Assembly (NCBI GenBank): GCA_019914945.1
Contig: CM034106.1
Location: forward strand, 1,550,001-1,614,000
Source: Typha latifolia
Taxonomy: Eukaryota; Streptophyta; Magnoliopsida; Poales; Typhaceae
Length of the DNA: 64,000 nucleotides
Direction of reading: 5' to 3'
Part shown: positions 38,101-49,142 of the stretch, piece by piece
Layout of the letters: every line of letters starts with the position of its first letter
Position numbering within the stretch: position 1 is the stretch's first letter
Translations under genes and position numbers: made by a program
Notes under the pieces: model-generated
The model's database searches: none
The model's input: the letters and a program-made list of their open reading frames with translations, nothing else
Told to the model about the DNA's origin: nothing

Positions 38101-41100
38101 TATGTCACTGATATCCACATTATATAGATTATATGAAAAATTAACAATAATTCCTCTAGCAAAACTGCAACTAATTCACAAACAGTAATCACAACTTTTT
38201 GTAGCAACCATGGAAATTTCCAACATTCAGGGTCGGAGGGCTAAAGAAATTTTCTACATTGATGGTTGCAGGGCTATAGAAGGTTGCAGGGCTATAGAAG
38301 GTTGTAGGGTTGAAGTGATGAGGAGGCCTACCTTTCTACATGTGGCCTTTACATGGCTACTATTGCCAAGTCGCAACATTATGTGACTTGACAGAGATAA
38401 TGGTTCTCACTTCCCACCTATTAGTGAATATTATAATGTTGGGTATATGTTTATTTTCCAACATCGGACTTCACCTTCAAAACCTCCACTGAGAGACAAA
38501 ACCAACAATAGCGGCGAGAAGGGAGAGAGAGAGGACAAAATAATTTGACGGGGGAGAATGAGAATTAAGGCTCATAAAACCCTCCCTCGTGCTGCCATTC
38601 GCCATCAAATAAGAGCTCAAAGGAGAGGTGAGGACTAGGGCTCATCAGTTCGAAGGGTGAGGAGACGAGAAGTAGGGCTTGGTTTAGAAACAAGTAGCAT
38701 GAATTTTTATTTTAAACCTATCATTAGAATCATCTGACCTACTAAGTTAGCTCGCTAGGCACCAAGGCGGCTCGCCAGCCTTTGGGAGGCTGGCTTCTTT
38801 GTTTACAAAGCAGCCGGTGAACCACCCTGCCATGACAAGCGCCTTTCAATACATGATTAAAACTAGAATGCAATTTGAGAATGTCTACCTTAATCCAAGA
38901 CAATCAATAGTAACTCATTGCTCACTTAGTAAAACATACTTTGTAAGTCATTTTCCAGTGGGATAAAGCCAAGCAACTAACAACATATACCACTGATATG
39001 TAGAACAGACAACTAAAACTTAGTTTTATAAGCTGTAGTAGAATATGTTCTATAAAAATTGTGCTAAAATATGATCACTAAACAGGAATTTTTGAATATT
39101 TTAAGTTTGCTATGATTTTTTTTTCTGTCTCATTCACTTCGAAAATTATATATGAGACTAGGTGAATTTCACCATGTTAGCAAAACCGTTGAACCGGATA
39201 TTGATTTTCAAATATAGGTCGCTTTCCAATTCAGCGACTTATAAAAAAATTTAAAAATTGCTAAGTAAACTACCTAAGTCTTAGGAGGTAAAATTTTCAT
39301 ACAAATCACTTTCCTATTTAGCATTGAATAAGAAAACAACTTATATGAAAATTTATCTTCCTAAGATTTGATAGTTTACTTAGCAATTTCAATTTTCACA
39401 TAAGTTATTGAACCAAAAAGGGACTTATATTTAGAGTCGTTGTTTGGCTCAATAGTTTTGCTGATGTGATAAAACTCACATAATCTTATATCTAAGTTTT
39501 CAAGTGTACTAGATGCATAAAAAAAGTTTGTGAGGCCTAGTTTGGTCAAAAACTTAATTGAGCAACCCCTTAAATATAGTCATATTCATAAGAAATGAGT
39601 CATTGCCTGTGAGGCTGAGTTTTCCAAATTGTCAAAAGCTATAATATATTCTGAAGTCTAAACTAGGAATAGTATAATAGTTTAAGCATCCTTCACATGT
39701 TCATAAGGCAGTGGCTCATGATCTAAATCAGGAAGTAGGTAAATATTGGATACTTTACGAGAGAGATCTCCATTCTTGCATTACCATTCATTGACTTAGC
39801 ATAAACTAATACCTTTTCATCATAAACATGTTGTTATGTTTGTAGTCATAAGTTCTATGTCAACTCCAAAATATGCAAACAATGGAGCCATTTTGACCTC
39901 AGAATTCCCACAATATAGCAAATTGTTGCATTATGTTATGCATGACCAAAAACTAAAACAACAGTCATATTTGAACTCCACCAGACAGCTAGTCCCAACT
40001 ATTCAAGGTTGGCTCTATAATCTTTTTGGGAAGAGGTAGTCATAAAAAAAATCTCTTACCTCTCTCTCTCTCTTTCCCATAGGAAGGGAGATTTTCTTTT
40101 AGTCCCTTGATTACTGGCTGACTGGGGCTGGGAAGAGCTTGGGCTATCCTAAGGTAACAGAAGAAAGATGGAATTGGGATTGTGATAGGGCTTAGGGTTT
40201 GGAGAAGTGACTAAAGAAAGAAGGAATTGGGTGATTGGGATTGCTGTTAGGAAGGGAACTGAGTTTTGGCAAATTAACAGGAGGAAGGAAAATAGATTGG
40301 GATTAGGATTTGGATGAAGCTTGGACTTTGAGAAAGTAAGGGGAAGAGAATGGGATCAGGATTGCGATTGGATAGGAATAGAGCTGGGTTTTGGCAAATT
40401 AGGAGGAAGGAAAATAGAGTTTGCGATTTGGATAGGACTTGGGTTTGGGTATCTCATCATTGCACTCAGTTCGGAGGCCATGGTGGAGACATGGATAATA
40501 TGGTTATTTAGCATCTTTGTTAGCGGCCATCAAACAGTTAATCTAGACCATAGGGGGGTTAAATACCTAAGTTGAAAATATAAGGAATGTAATTATAAAT
40601 CACGCTTAACCATAATCTTTTTCCTATAGTCAGCACTATTCGGTGTGGAATCCTCTTAGGTGGGATACGAGTCCCTCTTCCTTTCCCTACCTTCTCCAAC
40701 AATAATTTATTCTGTAAATAGCTTTCCCTAGCCGGTTTACCAAAATTATAATTGGTACCATAACTGGCAAACATACTAAGCAAAATCACCGCCACTTACC
40801 TCTTGTTCAATAGCCTCCCCAATATGAATTGCAGCTTGAATCACCCGAACACAGCCCTCTTCCTGGCCCATCATCAAGAGACCCATCATTTTATGCATCA
40901 CAATAACCGCCATCTTATCCGCCGGTAACAACCCAATGTGAGACGCATAAGCCGCCTTTTGCCTCTTTGCCTTCTGAAACCTTTGCTCTTTCTCAATAGC
41001 ATCTTTCAAAGGCTCGAACCATCCCAAAAACAGAGATTTCACATAAGGCAAACTAGGGGCCAGCTTCTTCTCAAGCATCACTCTCTCCAACTCCTTGTAC

Positions 41101-41666
41101 TCCTCAGCCGCCTTCTCCCACGCCTCCGTCTCCGCCTTAATCTGCCTCCTCCGCAACGCGTTATACTTCGCCTTCTCCTTCTTAAGAGCACGCGACGCCT
41201 CTGCAACCTTCGCCGCATTTGGCCCGTCGGAATAATCCAGCGAAGTCCAATCCGGGTCTTCCCAAAATGCTCTTTTTAAGGATTGTCTGGACGAATCAAG
41301 AGAAACCCCATAGCCAAACCACGGAAACCTCATCAACCCATCGACGTAATCCATGCCACCATCGTCAACACCGATATCCCCATCTGGGTCGACCAAAATA
41401 GGAGATTGGAGAGAACCCAACTGCGAGAACACCACCGGAAACGTGTCGTCAGGATCCGGCAGGTCGGGCGCAAGCGAGAAGGGGGAAGAACGACGCGAAC
41501 TGCGAGACACCCAGCTGGGAACTGGGCAAGAAGAGCTCGAAGGAGAGGGGAACGAGGGGGTCAGAAGGGAGTTCTTTGATGGCTTCTCTTCTCGTAGGAA
41601 TCTTGCTCTTCGGATCTCGTGGGTACCCCATAGAGGGATTGGGAGCAAGGAAGCGGAGGAAGCCAG
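23132..41666 (-). CDS. RPOTp: Phage-type organelle RNA polymerase, plastid type (19 exons, ~1005 aa)
   Basis: This is a nuclear-encoded, single-subunit T7-like RNA polymerase that transcribes organelle genes. Exons on the minus strand: 41666-40800, 34403-34197, 34124-33991, 33907-33841, 33380-33322, 33038-32921, 31583-31470, 31322-31191, 31073-30657, 28746-28696, 27898-27828, 27528-27444, 27317-27165, 27058-26984, 26809-26720, 26079-26032, 25952-25838, 23491-23388, 23242-23132. All junctions are GT-AG and in phase. Motif A Asp is D706 (DGSCNG, first codon of exon 10). Motif B has K781 and Y789 G790 ([15 protein letters not shown]). Motif C is H937-D938-S ([12 protein letters not shown]). The chain ends YFFN. 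No in-frame AUG exists before residue 105, and a CUG at 41664-41666 is the likely start, giving a Ser/Ala/Pro-rich transit peptide. The plastid assignment rests on the N-terminal region and on the neighbouring LRR kinase. Confidence 0.9.
28747..30656 (-). other. RPOTp intron 9 (1.9 kb)
   Basis: This intron splits the codons just before the motif A aspartate. It contains the tandem duplication at 29737-29924 and otherwise no recognisable element. Confidence 0.75.
29737..29924. repeat. Tandem duplication of a 94-bp unit in RPOTp intron 9
   Basis: The unit with the core CTGTGCTATTTGGAACAGAG occurs twice with a period of 94 bp. The copies are almost identical over about 80 bp and a short AACATAGATAAGT repeat marks the junction. 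Confidence 0.9.
34584..35305. mobile_element. Non-autonomous hAT-type element, 722 bp, perfect 8-bp TSD
   Basis: The element is flanked by ATATAAAT at 34576-34583 and 35306-35313, an exact 8-bp duplication. Its ends are CAAGGATGGTCGTGCC and, reverse-complemented, CAACAATGGCCGTG. The 5'-CA ends and 8-bp target duplication fit the hAT superfamily. Both ends are GC-rich and full of GGCAC/GTGCC palindromes, while the centre is AT-rich with a (TA)n run at 35079-35110. No transposase ORF is present. Confidence 0.75.
35929..38119 (-). mobile_element. Non-autonomous LTR retroelement, 2.19 kb, minus orientation
   Basis: Two direct copies of 358 bp each (35929-36286 and 37762-38119) begin TG and end CA. 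They share, for example, TTACAAATGATAATAAGCAA and GAACTGCACTGATACATGCG. The right copy is followed on the minus strand by TGGTATCAAAGC (37758-37747), a primer site for initiator-Met tRNA one base off the usual TGGTATCAGAGC, so the right copy is the 5' LTR. The flanking five bases are ATATA and TTATA. The 1.48-kb interior contains no gag or pol ORF. It does contain two ~100-bp direct repeats near 36397 and 36558. Confidence 0.75.
37747..37758 (-). other. Retroelement primer-binding site
   Basis: On the minus strand this reads TGGTATCAAAGC, three bases from the LTR end. It is complementary to the 3' end of initiator methionine tRNA except for one base. Confidence 0.7.
39133..39510. mobile_element. 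Foldback MITE in RPOTp intron 1
   Basis: The left half (CACTTCGAAAATTATATATG onward) and the reverse complement of the right half (CACTTGAAAACTTAGATATA onward) stay alignable for about 170 bp. Shared blocks include AGCAAAAC and ATTGCTAAGTAAACTA. The whole 378 bp can fold into one imperfect hairpin. Target duplications are unclear. Confidence 0.6.
41664..41666 (-). promoter_or_regulatory. Probable CUG translation start of RPOTp
   Basis: The codon is CTG followed by GCT (G at +4; C at -3, so a suboptimal context). Downstream it reads A-S-S-A-S-L-L-P, as in a plastid transit peptide. The frame is open upstream to a TGA at 41754-41756 with no ATG in between, and the next in-frame ATG lies 312 bp downstream. 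Confidence 0.55.
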
Positions 41667-42591
41667 TGGATTCGATTGGGGATGGGAAGAAGGGAGAGGT
41701 GGGGGGATTTGGGGAATGGATAGAGAGAGAGCCTTTAAACCTCTGCAGAACCCTCAAAGGAGAAGGTTTTGGAATTGGATTTGGGGGATATTTTCTTCCT
41801 TTAATTTTGGGGCCGGGATTTGCCATATGGGCCTGGCCCTAAGCCCATCCATATCTTGGACTAACCTATTTAAGGTTCTGGCCACATATGACCCAAATAT
41901 TGGTGATTGTCTTTTAACCCTATATTTTTATTATTTATAAATCAAGCCATATAATTTAATGAATATATGCTGAAAATAAACCGCCTTTATATCTGAGTTA
42001 AATTAACATATACTAAAAATTATAAAAATATCCCCAACCAAGTCGTACTAAGAACATTTTAGTCATTTTAGAAATAAAACATTTATATTTAATGGAATAT
42101 TATTATGGTATTAGTTTTTATTCTAATCCAGGATGTTTTCTATACATATTAACTAATCATCAAGATTCTATTTGCAAATAATAAAAATATAAAACCTAAA
42201 TTGCAAATGTCATGTTGATGTATAAATAGATAAAATTTTATATTATCATTATTTTTCTTATAGATATTTAAGATTGATTCAGTTAAGATTACTCTCGGCT
42301 CTTTCTCATAATTTTTTTCTTCTCTTTATATATTTATTAATTTTCTCATAGATATTTATTAATTCTCTTTAGATATTTATTATATTATCATTAATTCTCT
42401 TTAGATATTTATTAATTTTCTTATAGATATTTAATGTTGAGAGAATAGAGGAGAAAGGGAGTTTAATTTTTTTTTTTCTTCTCTTTATATAAATTATATT
42501 TCTACAGTTTCATAGATAGAGGTTTAAGCATACCTACACTATGTGTTAAAACTTCTTCCAAATTCTTAACATAAAGTTTGTAGTTAATGTA

Positions 42592-42593
<2 letters not shown>
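41667..42593. other. RPOTp leader/promoter and AT-rich intergenic DNA
   Basis: The region just upstream of the RPOTp start is pyrimidine-rich on the gene's strand. It has one out-of-frame ATG at 41824-41826 opening a 125-codon frame that overlaps the RPOTp start. About 42300-42435 has several short tandem copies around ATAGATATTTATTAATT. No gene was recognised. Confidence 0.5.

Positions 42594-42650
<57 letters not shown>
42594..42650. repeat. (TA)n microsatellite
   Basis: An uninterrupted TA run of over 50 bp between the divergent RPOTp and LRR kinase genes. Confidence 0.95.
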
Positions 42651-42653
<3 letters not shown>

Positions 42654-43919
42654 GGTTGGGTGAGTCAACTACAAATTTTCACCTCAAGATTTGGAAAATA
42701 TGATCTTTGGCATCATTCTTAATCTTTTGACCTTTGATTAGTTTTGGAGTTAAAAGTACAAACTTTTGACCTCAAGATTTGGAAAAGCTAATCTTTAGCT
42801 GAACTAATGTGGCTTCATTCTTCATCTTTTATCCTTGATTAAACACTGGTCAAAAACGTGTTAGCATTTTCATTAAAATTTTAACACAAAGTCATTGCAA
42901 TGGCCATTATATATTGCAACTGCAAGGTGGGTGAAAGACTTGAAACTTTTCAAGTCATTGCAATGAGCATTATAAATTGTTAACACCATTCTTTAATGCA
43001 TTCTTTCTAATTTTGCACATGTGCCCACTTACATTATGCATGCACTAACACACAAATTTATGTTGATCACCACAGCCAACTTTTAAAAATTAATAATTTT
43101 TTATGCAGAAAATTATTTGCATTATCTGGTAGAATCTCCATAAATGCTATGTTTCACTGTCAAGAGTTAGTGAGGAATCTTATAATGGATTTGCAATTGC
43201 TTATATTATGATCCACCACAAAGAATTATGATCATGAAGTAACTTAAAATAACTTTGAGATAACGAAGCACACAATAACATGTTGCGAACGCTAATCAAA
43301 CTATTTATGCTTCGGATTAGTAGCAATTCATATATTTTCAGCGAGCATAATAGCTAATTTTATCACTGTATACTTGAGCAATAGGGGGAACTCCTGTGAG
43401 AAATTTTAAAGATCAAGAAACACAATTTTAGCAATATTATATTCTTCAATTCAATCAAATCAAGAAGCTGAAAACATAAGCATGTTTGAAATGTCAGCAT
43501 ACATCCAGAACAAGAAATGTCAGCAGAAGTGATCAAAACCAGATAGTTTAGGCAGTATTGCATTAGAAAGAATGATGAGGTTTTCCAACATCTACCATGT
43601 TTGAAAAGGCTAAGAGATAAGGATATGAAAGAGTGGACCTACTTGAGGTGCATTAGCCTGTTCTCCCACTTCTGGCATAATCCTCTCTAATTAATTAACA
43701 TAGGTTGCTTCAAAAAGAAAAAGAAGAACAATTAATATATTGTTATGACCTAAGACTAAGCCTAGCCTCCAACTATAAGATTTCTTTCTTTCGACTATCC
43801 TACTTACCTTTATCTCTGCATTGCCTCACTGTTTCAGCAATCTGATTAACGTAGTCTTGTCAGCGTTGCTCGAATAGTAGCACATTGCTCCTCCTATCAG
43901 ATAGGATTGTCCGTTAAAA
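42651..43919. promoter_or_regulatory. Upstream region of the LRR receptor kinase
   Basis: A short direct repeat sits at about 42675-42790 (CTCAAGATTTGGAAAA twice, each followed by a TCTTTRGC-like stretch). AGTCATTGCAATG also occurs twice near 42891 and 42953. No ORF with homology was seen. The leader should lie in the last few hundred bases. Confidence 0.4.
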
Positions 43920-46432
43920 ATGGGGTGTTTCACCATTCTATTAGCCCAACTCTCTCTCCTCTCTTATCTTCTTCTTCCTTCTCATGCCTGCTATTCAGAT
44001 GGCACGAACAATTCAGACAAGGCAGCACTCTTGGTGTTTAAGGAAGGCATATACAATTCGATGAATGCTCTCAGCAACTGGAATGAAACGACTCATGTCT
44101 GCGAGTGGGAAGGTGTTTCTTGCGAAAATGGAAGAGTGTATAAACTTGCTTTGTCTTGCATTTCTCTGCAAGGGAAAATCTCGCCATTCCTGTCGAATCT
44201 TTCATGCCTTAGATATCTTGATCTGTCTGAAAATTCTCTTCAAGGACCCATTCCTGTGGACCTTGGATTGTTATCTAGCCTTACTGCACTTATACTTTAT
44301 GATAATAGGCTACAATATGAGATACCTGAGAGCCTTGGCATGCTTAAAGACCTCGTATACCTTAACCTTGCACGTAACCATCTTCGAGGCAGTCTTCCTA
44401 TGTCTTTGTTTTACAATTGCACTATGTTATTTGGTGTAGATCTTTCTAATAATTCCCTCTATGGTTCAATTCCTCCTCACATAGGAAGCCATCTTCTTTA
44501 TATGCAAGATCTTCTTCTTCCTTTTAATCATTTGATGGGCAGCATTCCAGCTTCTCTCACAGATATTAGGATGATAGATCTTGAAGGAAATTCTCTTACT
44601 GGTCCATTACCTTCTGATATCGTAGTTCATATGCCACAACTGCAGTACTTGTATCTTTCTTACAACAACCTCTCTAGTGATGGAGAATATTCAAGTCTCA
44701 CCCATTTCTTTAGCTCCATTTCAAATCTGACACATCTCCAGGGGCTTGGGTTGGCAGCGAATGGCCTTAAAGGTAAACTGCCCTCAACTATAGGTCTTCT
44801 TCATGTCAATCTTTCGCAAGTTTTTCTGGAAGAAAACTCCATATATGGTGCAATTCCTTCGAATATATCAAACCTTTCCAATCTAGTAACACTGAGTCTA
44901 GGTGGCAACCTTCTGAGTGGAGCTATTCCATCAGAACTAATTCATCTTCCCAAGTTAGAGAGGATGTGGATCCCTAACAATTTTCTGGAAGGTGAAATTC
45001 CTTCACCAGATAATTCAACAAATCTAGGACTATTAGACCTATCATGGAACAAAATTTCTGGACATATCCCAGAATTGCTATCCAATCTTAATCAGCTCAG
45101 GTATCTGCAACTCAGCGGAAACTTGCTCACCGGATCCATACCATCAAGTATTGGAAGTATGAAGTTAGAGTCCCTGGACTTGTCTCATAACCAACTCACA
45201 GGAGCAATACAAACAGAAAGAACAACCCTAAGAACAACAATTAGATTCTTTGATCTCTCTGACAATTCATTGGAAGGGTCTCTCCCGCTGGAGCTGAGCA
45301 AAATGGACCACGTTCAGACAATTGATCTTTCAGCAAATAACTTCAGTGGTCTTATTCCTCCCAGTATAGGAAGCTGCATTGAAGTTGAGCTACTTAACCT
45401 ATCTCATAATTCTCTCCGAGGACCACTTCCAGGAACTCTTGGCAATCTCAGGAACCTTCAAAAGTTGGATGTCTCCTCGAATTTACTTTCTGGTGAAGTC
45501 CCAGACTCACTTCAGAAGTGCACCAACCTTCAGATGCTTAATCTCTCATTCAACAATTTCAGTGGACCACTGCCGGCACGTGGTATTTTTCCCTCTCTAA
45601 CATATGAATCACTTGACGGAAATGAATTCTGTGGAGTAGAAGGGTTTCCAACTTGCCGTATAAAGCACAAGAGCATACTGCATTCACATAAATCCTTAGT
45701 CTTGCTCATCTGCATTGTTTCAGTGTTACTTTTCCTACTCACAGTTGGTTGTGTAATTAGACTTATCAAAAGTGCAGCAAATCAAAGTATTGATGGCGGA
45801 TCGAGAATGGATGAATTGAATTTAGTAAGAAGTCACCAAAGAATAACTCATAGAGAGCTTTCAGAAGCTACAAGAGGCTTTAATCATAACAATCTGATAG
45901 GTTCTGGTGGCTTTGGAAGTATCTACAGAGGTGAACTAAGTGATGGCAGCTTGGTTGCAATAAAAGTACTAAAACTGCAATCAGGAAACTCTACCAGAAC
46001 TTTCAACAGAGAATGCCAAGTACTGAAGAGGATTCGCCATCGAAACTTGATGAAGATCATAACTACTTGTGTGCTTCCAGATTTTAAAGCACTGGTGCTC
46101 CCTTACATGGCCAATGGAAGCTTGGAAAGCCATCTACATGAAGGATCTACATTCTTGAGCTTGATGCAAAGAGTAAATATATGCAGTGATGTCGCCGAAG
46201 GGATGGCATACCTTCATCACCATTCTCCTTTTCAGGTCATCCATTGTGACCTAAAGCCTAGTAATATTCTCCTCAGTGATGACATGGCTGCTATGGTTTC
46301 AGACTTTGGAATAGCCAGATTGATTACTACAGTGGCTGAAGGAAATGCAAATGAAGATGCAACAAGTTCAACAGGCAATTTGCTTTGTGGGTCACTTGGA
46401 TATGTTGCTCCAGGTACAACTTACCTCAATTG

Positions 46433-46467
<35 letters not shown>

Positions 46468-47449
46468 GATCTGAAAACTAATCATTGCTTGCTATTATCT
46501 GTTATGATTCCAATCAGCATTTTCATGAATTTACTCTTCGAGCCCCATTTTTGCATCTATTCTCACAAAATACACTAAGTTAACCATGACTAAGGGAAAG
46601 GTACCAATGGTAGAATATTATGTTCGATTTTATGAAAATACATCTCTCTGAAATGGACTCCTCCTGAAAAATATGAGGGTAACTTTGGAAAATCAAGTTT
46701 GATTTTGACGGAATATTCTACTTTATTTACCTTTCTATATAACGGAGGGTGTCTTTTTATTAATAAAGACCAAAATATGGGGCTCAAAGTGGTCTCTATT
46801 AGAGTATGCCAAAAAAATTTCTATTCTACTCTAAACTTCAAGAAAGAAGGATATTTTAGGCTCAGTTTAACAACCATATGACATGAATATTCTATTAATA
46901 TTTTATCAAAATGAACTGTAATAGCAAATTCCAAAAGAGAAAATATTTCATCCACAAGTATGTAAAAAATCCTGTTATGATTTCAATATTACATTAAATA
47001 TTTTTACGGCAATGAATAATAAAATTTTCTTATGTCTTCACAAATACCTTTCAGAATATGGGTATGGCAGTAGTGCTTCAGCAAAGGGTGATGTCTATAG
47101 CTTTGGCATTGTAGTTCTGGAAATGCTTACAAGAAGAAGACCAACAGATGACATGTTCAAAGACAGCCAAAGCTTAGCAAAGTGGGTAAAGAACAAGTAC
47201 CACAGCCAATTGGAGAAGATCATAGACCCAGATCTGATGACAGATCTATTAGAAAAGAAACCAGAGATCAAAGCTATGTGGAAGGTAGTAATTTTGGATT
47301 TGCTTGAACTGGGGATTCTTTGTACTCAAGAAGCTCCTTCCAATAGACCCTACATGATTGATGCTGCTGATGATTTGAACAAGATGAAGGAGTATCTAAC
47401 TGGTGATGGTAATACAACTGCAGCCTTCACATCCTCACATGGAATCTAA
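43920..47449 (+). CDS. LRR receptor-like Ser/Thr kinase, At2g24130-like (2 exons, 962 aa)
   Basis: This is a plasma-membrane receptor kinase. Exons are 43920-46413 and 47055-47449, and the split Glu codon restores APEYGYG. A signal peptide covers residues 1-23. The LRRNT domain (DKAALLVFKEGI, ending CEWEGVSC) is followed by about 20 LRRs of the LDLSxNxLxGxIP type, to about residue 560. A membrane helix spans about 590-613 (LVLLICIVSVLLFLLTVGCV). The kinase domain starts near 655: Gly loop GSGGFGSIYRG at about 660, VAIK Lys near 682, catalytic loop HCDLKPSN near 774, DFG near 795, APE and then GDVYSFGIVV. The catalytic Asp and Lys are kept, but the Arg of HRD is Cys, so this is a non-RD kinase as in many pattern-recognition receptors. 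The C-terminal tail is short. The ligand is unknown. The intron (641 bp) starts with a (TA)n run. Confidence 0.93.
46434..46464. repeat. (TA)n microsatellite in the kinase intron
   Basis: A pure TA run lies about 20 bp after the donor site. Readthrough of the donor would add a few residues and a stop before the kinase C-lobe. Confidence 0.9.
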
Positions 47450-47520
47450 AGGAGAAGATTATTGATAGATCAGCAGTTCTTGCTTGTTTGCTTGCTTCTT
47501 TTCCATTTTAGAGTTCTATT

Positions 47521-47832
47521 AATGTAAACAAATAAGAAACATACCTATTGGTGTATTTATTGCTGCGAGAGAAAAGAGAGAACCCACATCACACAAGCCC
47601 TTCTTCCAAGTTATGCTAAAGTTATTCTCTAACGATGAGTATCGCATCTGAGAGTTTTGTCCACTATAAGAAAGAACGCAAATTTGACAATAAAAAGTGC
47701 AAGAACTTATGTAGTCTTGGGCTCTCACTTAATGGGAAGCTTTTGGATCAAGCTGGGTTTCCAAGTTTGTGCCAAATCCTGTTTTAGCTTAACTAGGACT
47801 TTCTCTATCATCTAACAATTAGTATCAAAGCT
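47521..47832 (+). mobile_element. Possible decayed LTR end with tRNA-Met-like primer site
   Basis: The sequence ending TCTAACA at 47811-47817 is followed by TTAGTATCAAAGCTG, which resembles the plant retroelement primer site TGGTATCAGAGCT. A TG at 47522 could be the LTR start. No second LTR or ORF was found, so this is only a candidate. Confidence 0.25.
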
Positions 47833-49142
47833 GATAGTTTGGTGATCCTAGAGTTAGTTTGGTGCACCCAATTTGATTGCTCTAGTGTACATGCAACTAG
47901 CGAAACTAGGCGCCAGGCCCTATGATTGGCCTCACGCACATGGGATTTGCGTACAAACTCGGTTACACTCAAATAGAGTGAGATACCTAATCTTATATAG
48001 AGTTTTTGACCAAACTAGCATTCTTTTAAATTTATTTACCTAAATAAATCATACCTCAAACTTAATATCAAAATGGATCCATTTACTGTAGTTCCAAATA
48101 AAATGTTGATAAGTTCAACTTTTTTTTTTCAGATGGATACACCAAAAAATTCTTTTTATGAAACACTAAATTGTTTAGCGTTTTGCGATTTAGAAAACAT
48201 TGAACAGTTGAGCGCTTTATCAGAAGAAGATGGAAAAAAAAATTAAAACTAAAATTTCAAGGAGCTAACATCTTTTTTTGTGATTCTAAGCGTAGTCGGT
48301 TGCGGGGAATGATTGCCTAATTCCACCCCATAGATTTTTTTTCATATCTTCACAATGATATATTTTATGATTGAAATGGATAACTGAGCACAAAATTACG
48401 ACGCTACAAACTTTTTCTTTATGTTTTTACTGATATCTTTCTCGTTTGAGGTCCGATTAAACTTCGACTAAAATCATTATATTCATTTTTCTTTTATCTT
48501 CATATTAACATATTATATGTCCAAAATAGACTATTAGTTAAACAATTATAATCTGTGAAACTAAGAAATTCAGTGCCATATCAGTTAAAATGGTATGATC
48601 TGCAAAACTGAGCAATAAGGCGCTGAATTGTTTAGCATTTCTAACAATAAGACACTTAACTGTTCAACTTTCTATAAGTATCTTTATTTTTCTAGTAAAA
48701 TATTTCAATAAAAACGCCGATACGATTAGAGTATGAGTCTTTCTAGCCTAGAATTTGACCCTTTTACTGCAACTTCAGATATTAACAAGTGAAAAATAAA
48801 TCTAGCTTAAAGGGAATTGGTAACAATAAAGCTGCAACTAATACAAATGGTCCATCTGAAATACTTAAATGGTATAAGCAATGTATCAGAAATTTTTAAA
48901 AAAAATCCATTACAATAATTTCAGTTAGGAGTATATGCATAAATCATTCTCAATATGATATTTAATGCAAGATATCAAATCATTAACATGGAAATATCTA
49001 GTTCTCAAGAAAGCACTGACATTTGCATCTCTTTAGGAAACTAATTCACACCTCAATCATAAATCCACCACTAGGATACATAATTAAGGACAGAGAAAAA
49101 CCCAAATCGCAGAACAATAAATCGAGCACGAATCACTTGGCA
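47833..49142. other. AT-rich intergenic DNA
   Basis: No gene, RNA or bounded element was recognised. The 3' UTR of the PMP3-type gene lies at the right end. Confidence 0.5.

Larger units (their letters stand above)
35782..38855. mobile_element. hAT-type element, 3.07 kb, hosting an LTR element
   Basis: The flanks are ATTAAAAT (35774-35781) and ATTAAAAC (38856-38863), 7 of 8 bases identical. The left end is CAATGTTTTAAAAGGCATTT. The right end reverse-complemented is CATGTATTGAAAGGCGCTTG, followed on both sides by GGGTGGT and ACC. Inverted similarity extends some 50 bp. Most of the interior is the LTR element at 35929-38119. I see no transposase ORF, so the original element was probably under 1 kb. 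Confidence 0.65.
34404..40799 (-). other. RPOTp intron 1 (6.4 kb), transposon-rich
   Basis: The donor is GAG|GTAAGT at 40799 and the acceptor is GAATGCAG at 34404. The intron carries at least four mobile-element footprints, listed separately. The remaining part, about 39511-40799, is ordinary intronic DNA with a G/GATT-rich low-complexity stretch near 40100-40460. Confidence 0.85.

Noticed and set aside
40938..41279. Plus-strand ORFs opposite RPOTp exon 1
   Set aside because: They are antisense shadows of the coding exon, with Leu/Arg-rich low-complexity translations.
41449..41826. 125-codon minus-strand frame with ATG at the RPOTp 5' end
   Set aside because: It is out of frame with the polymerase, has a biased Pro/Ser composition and no homology. 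It is treated as an overlapping upstream frame rather than a gene.
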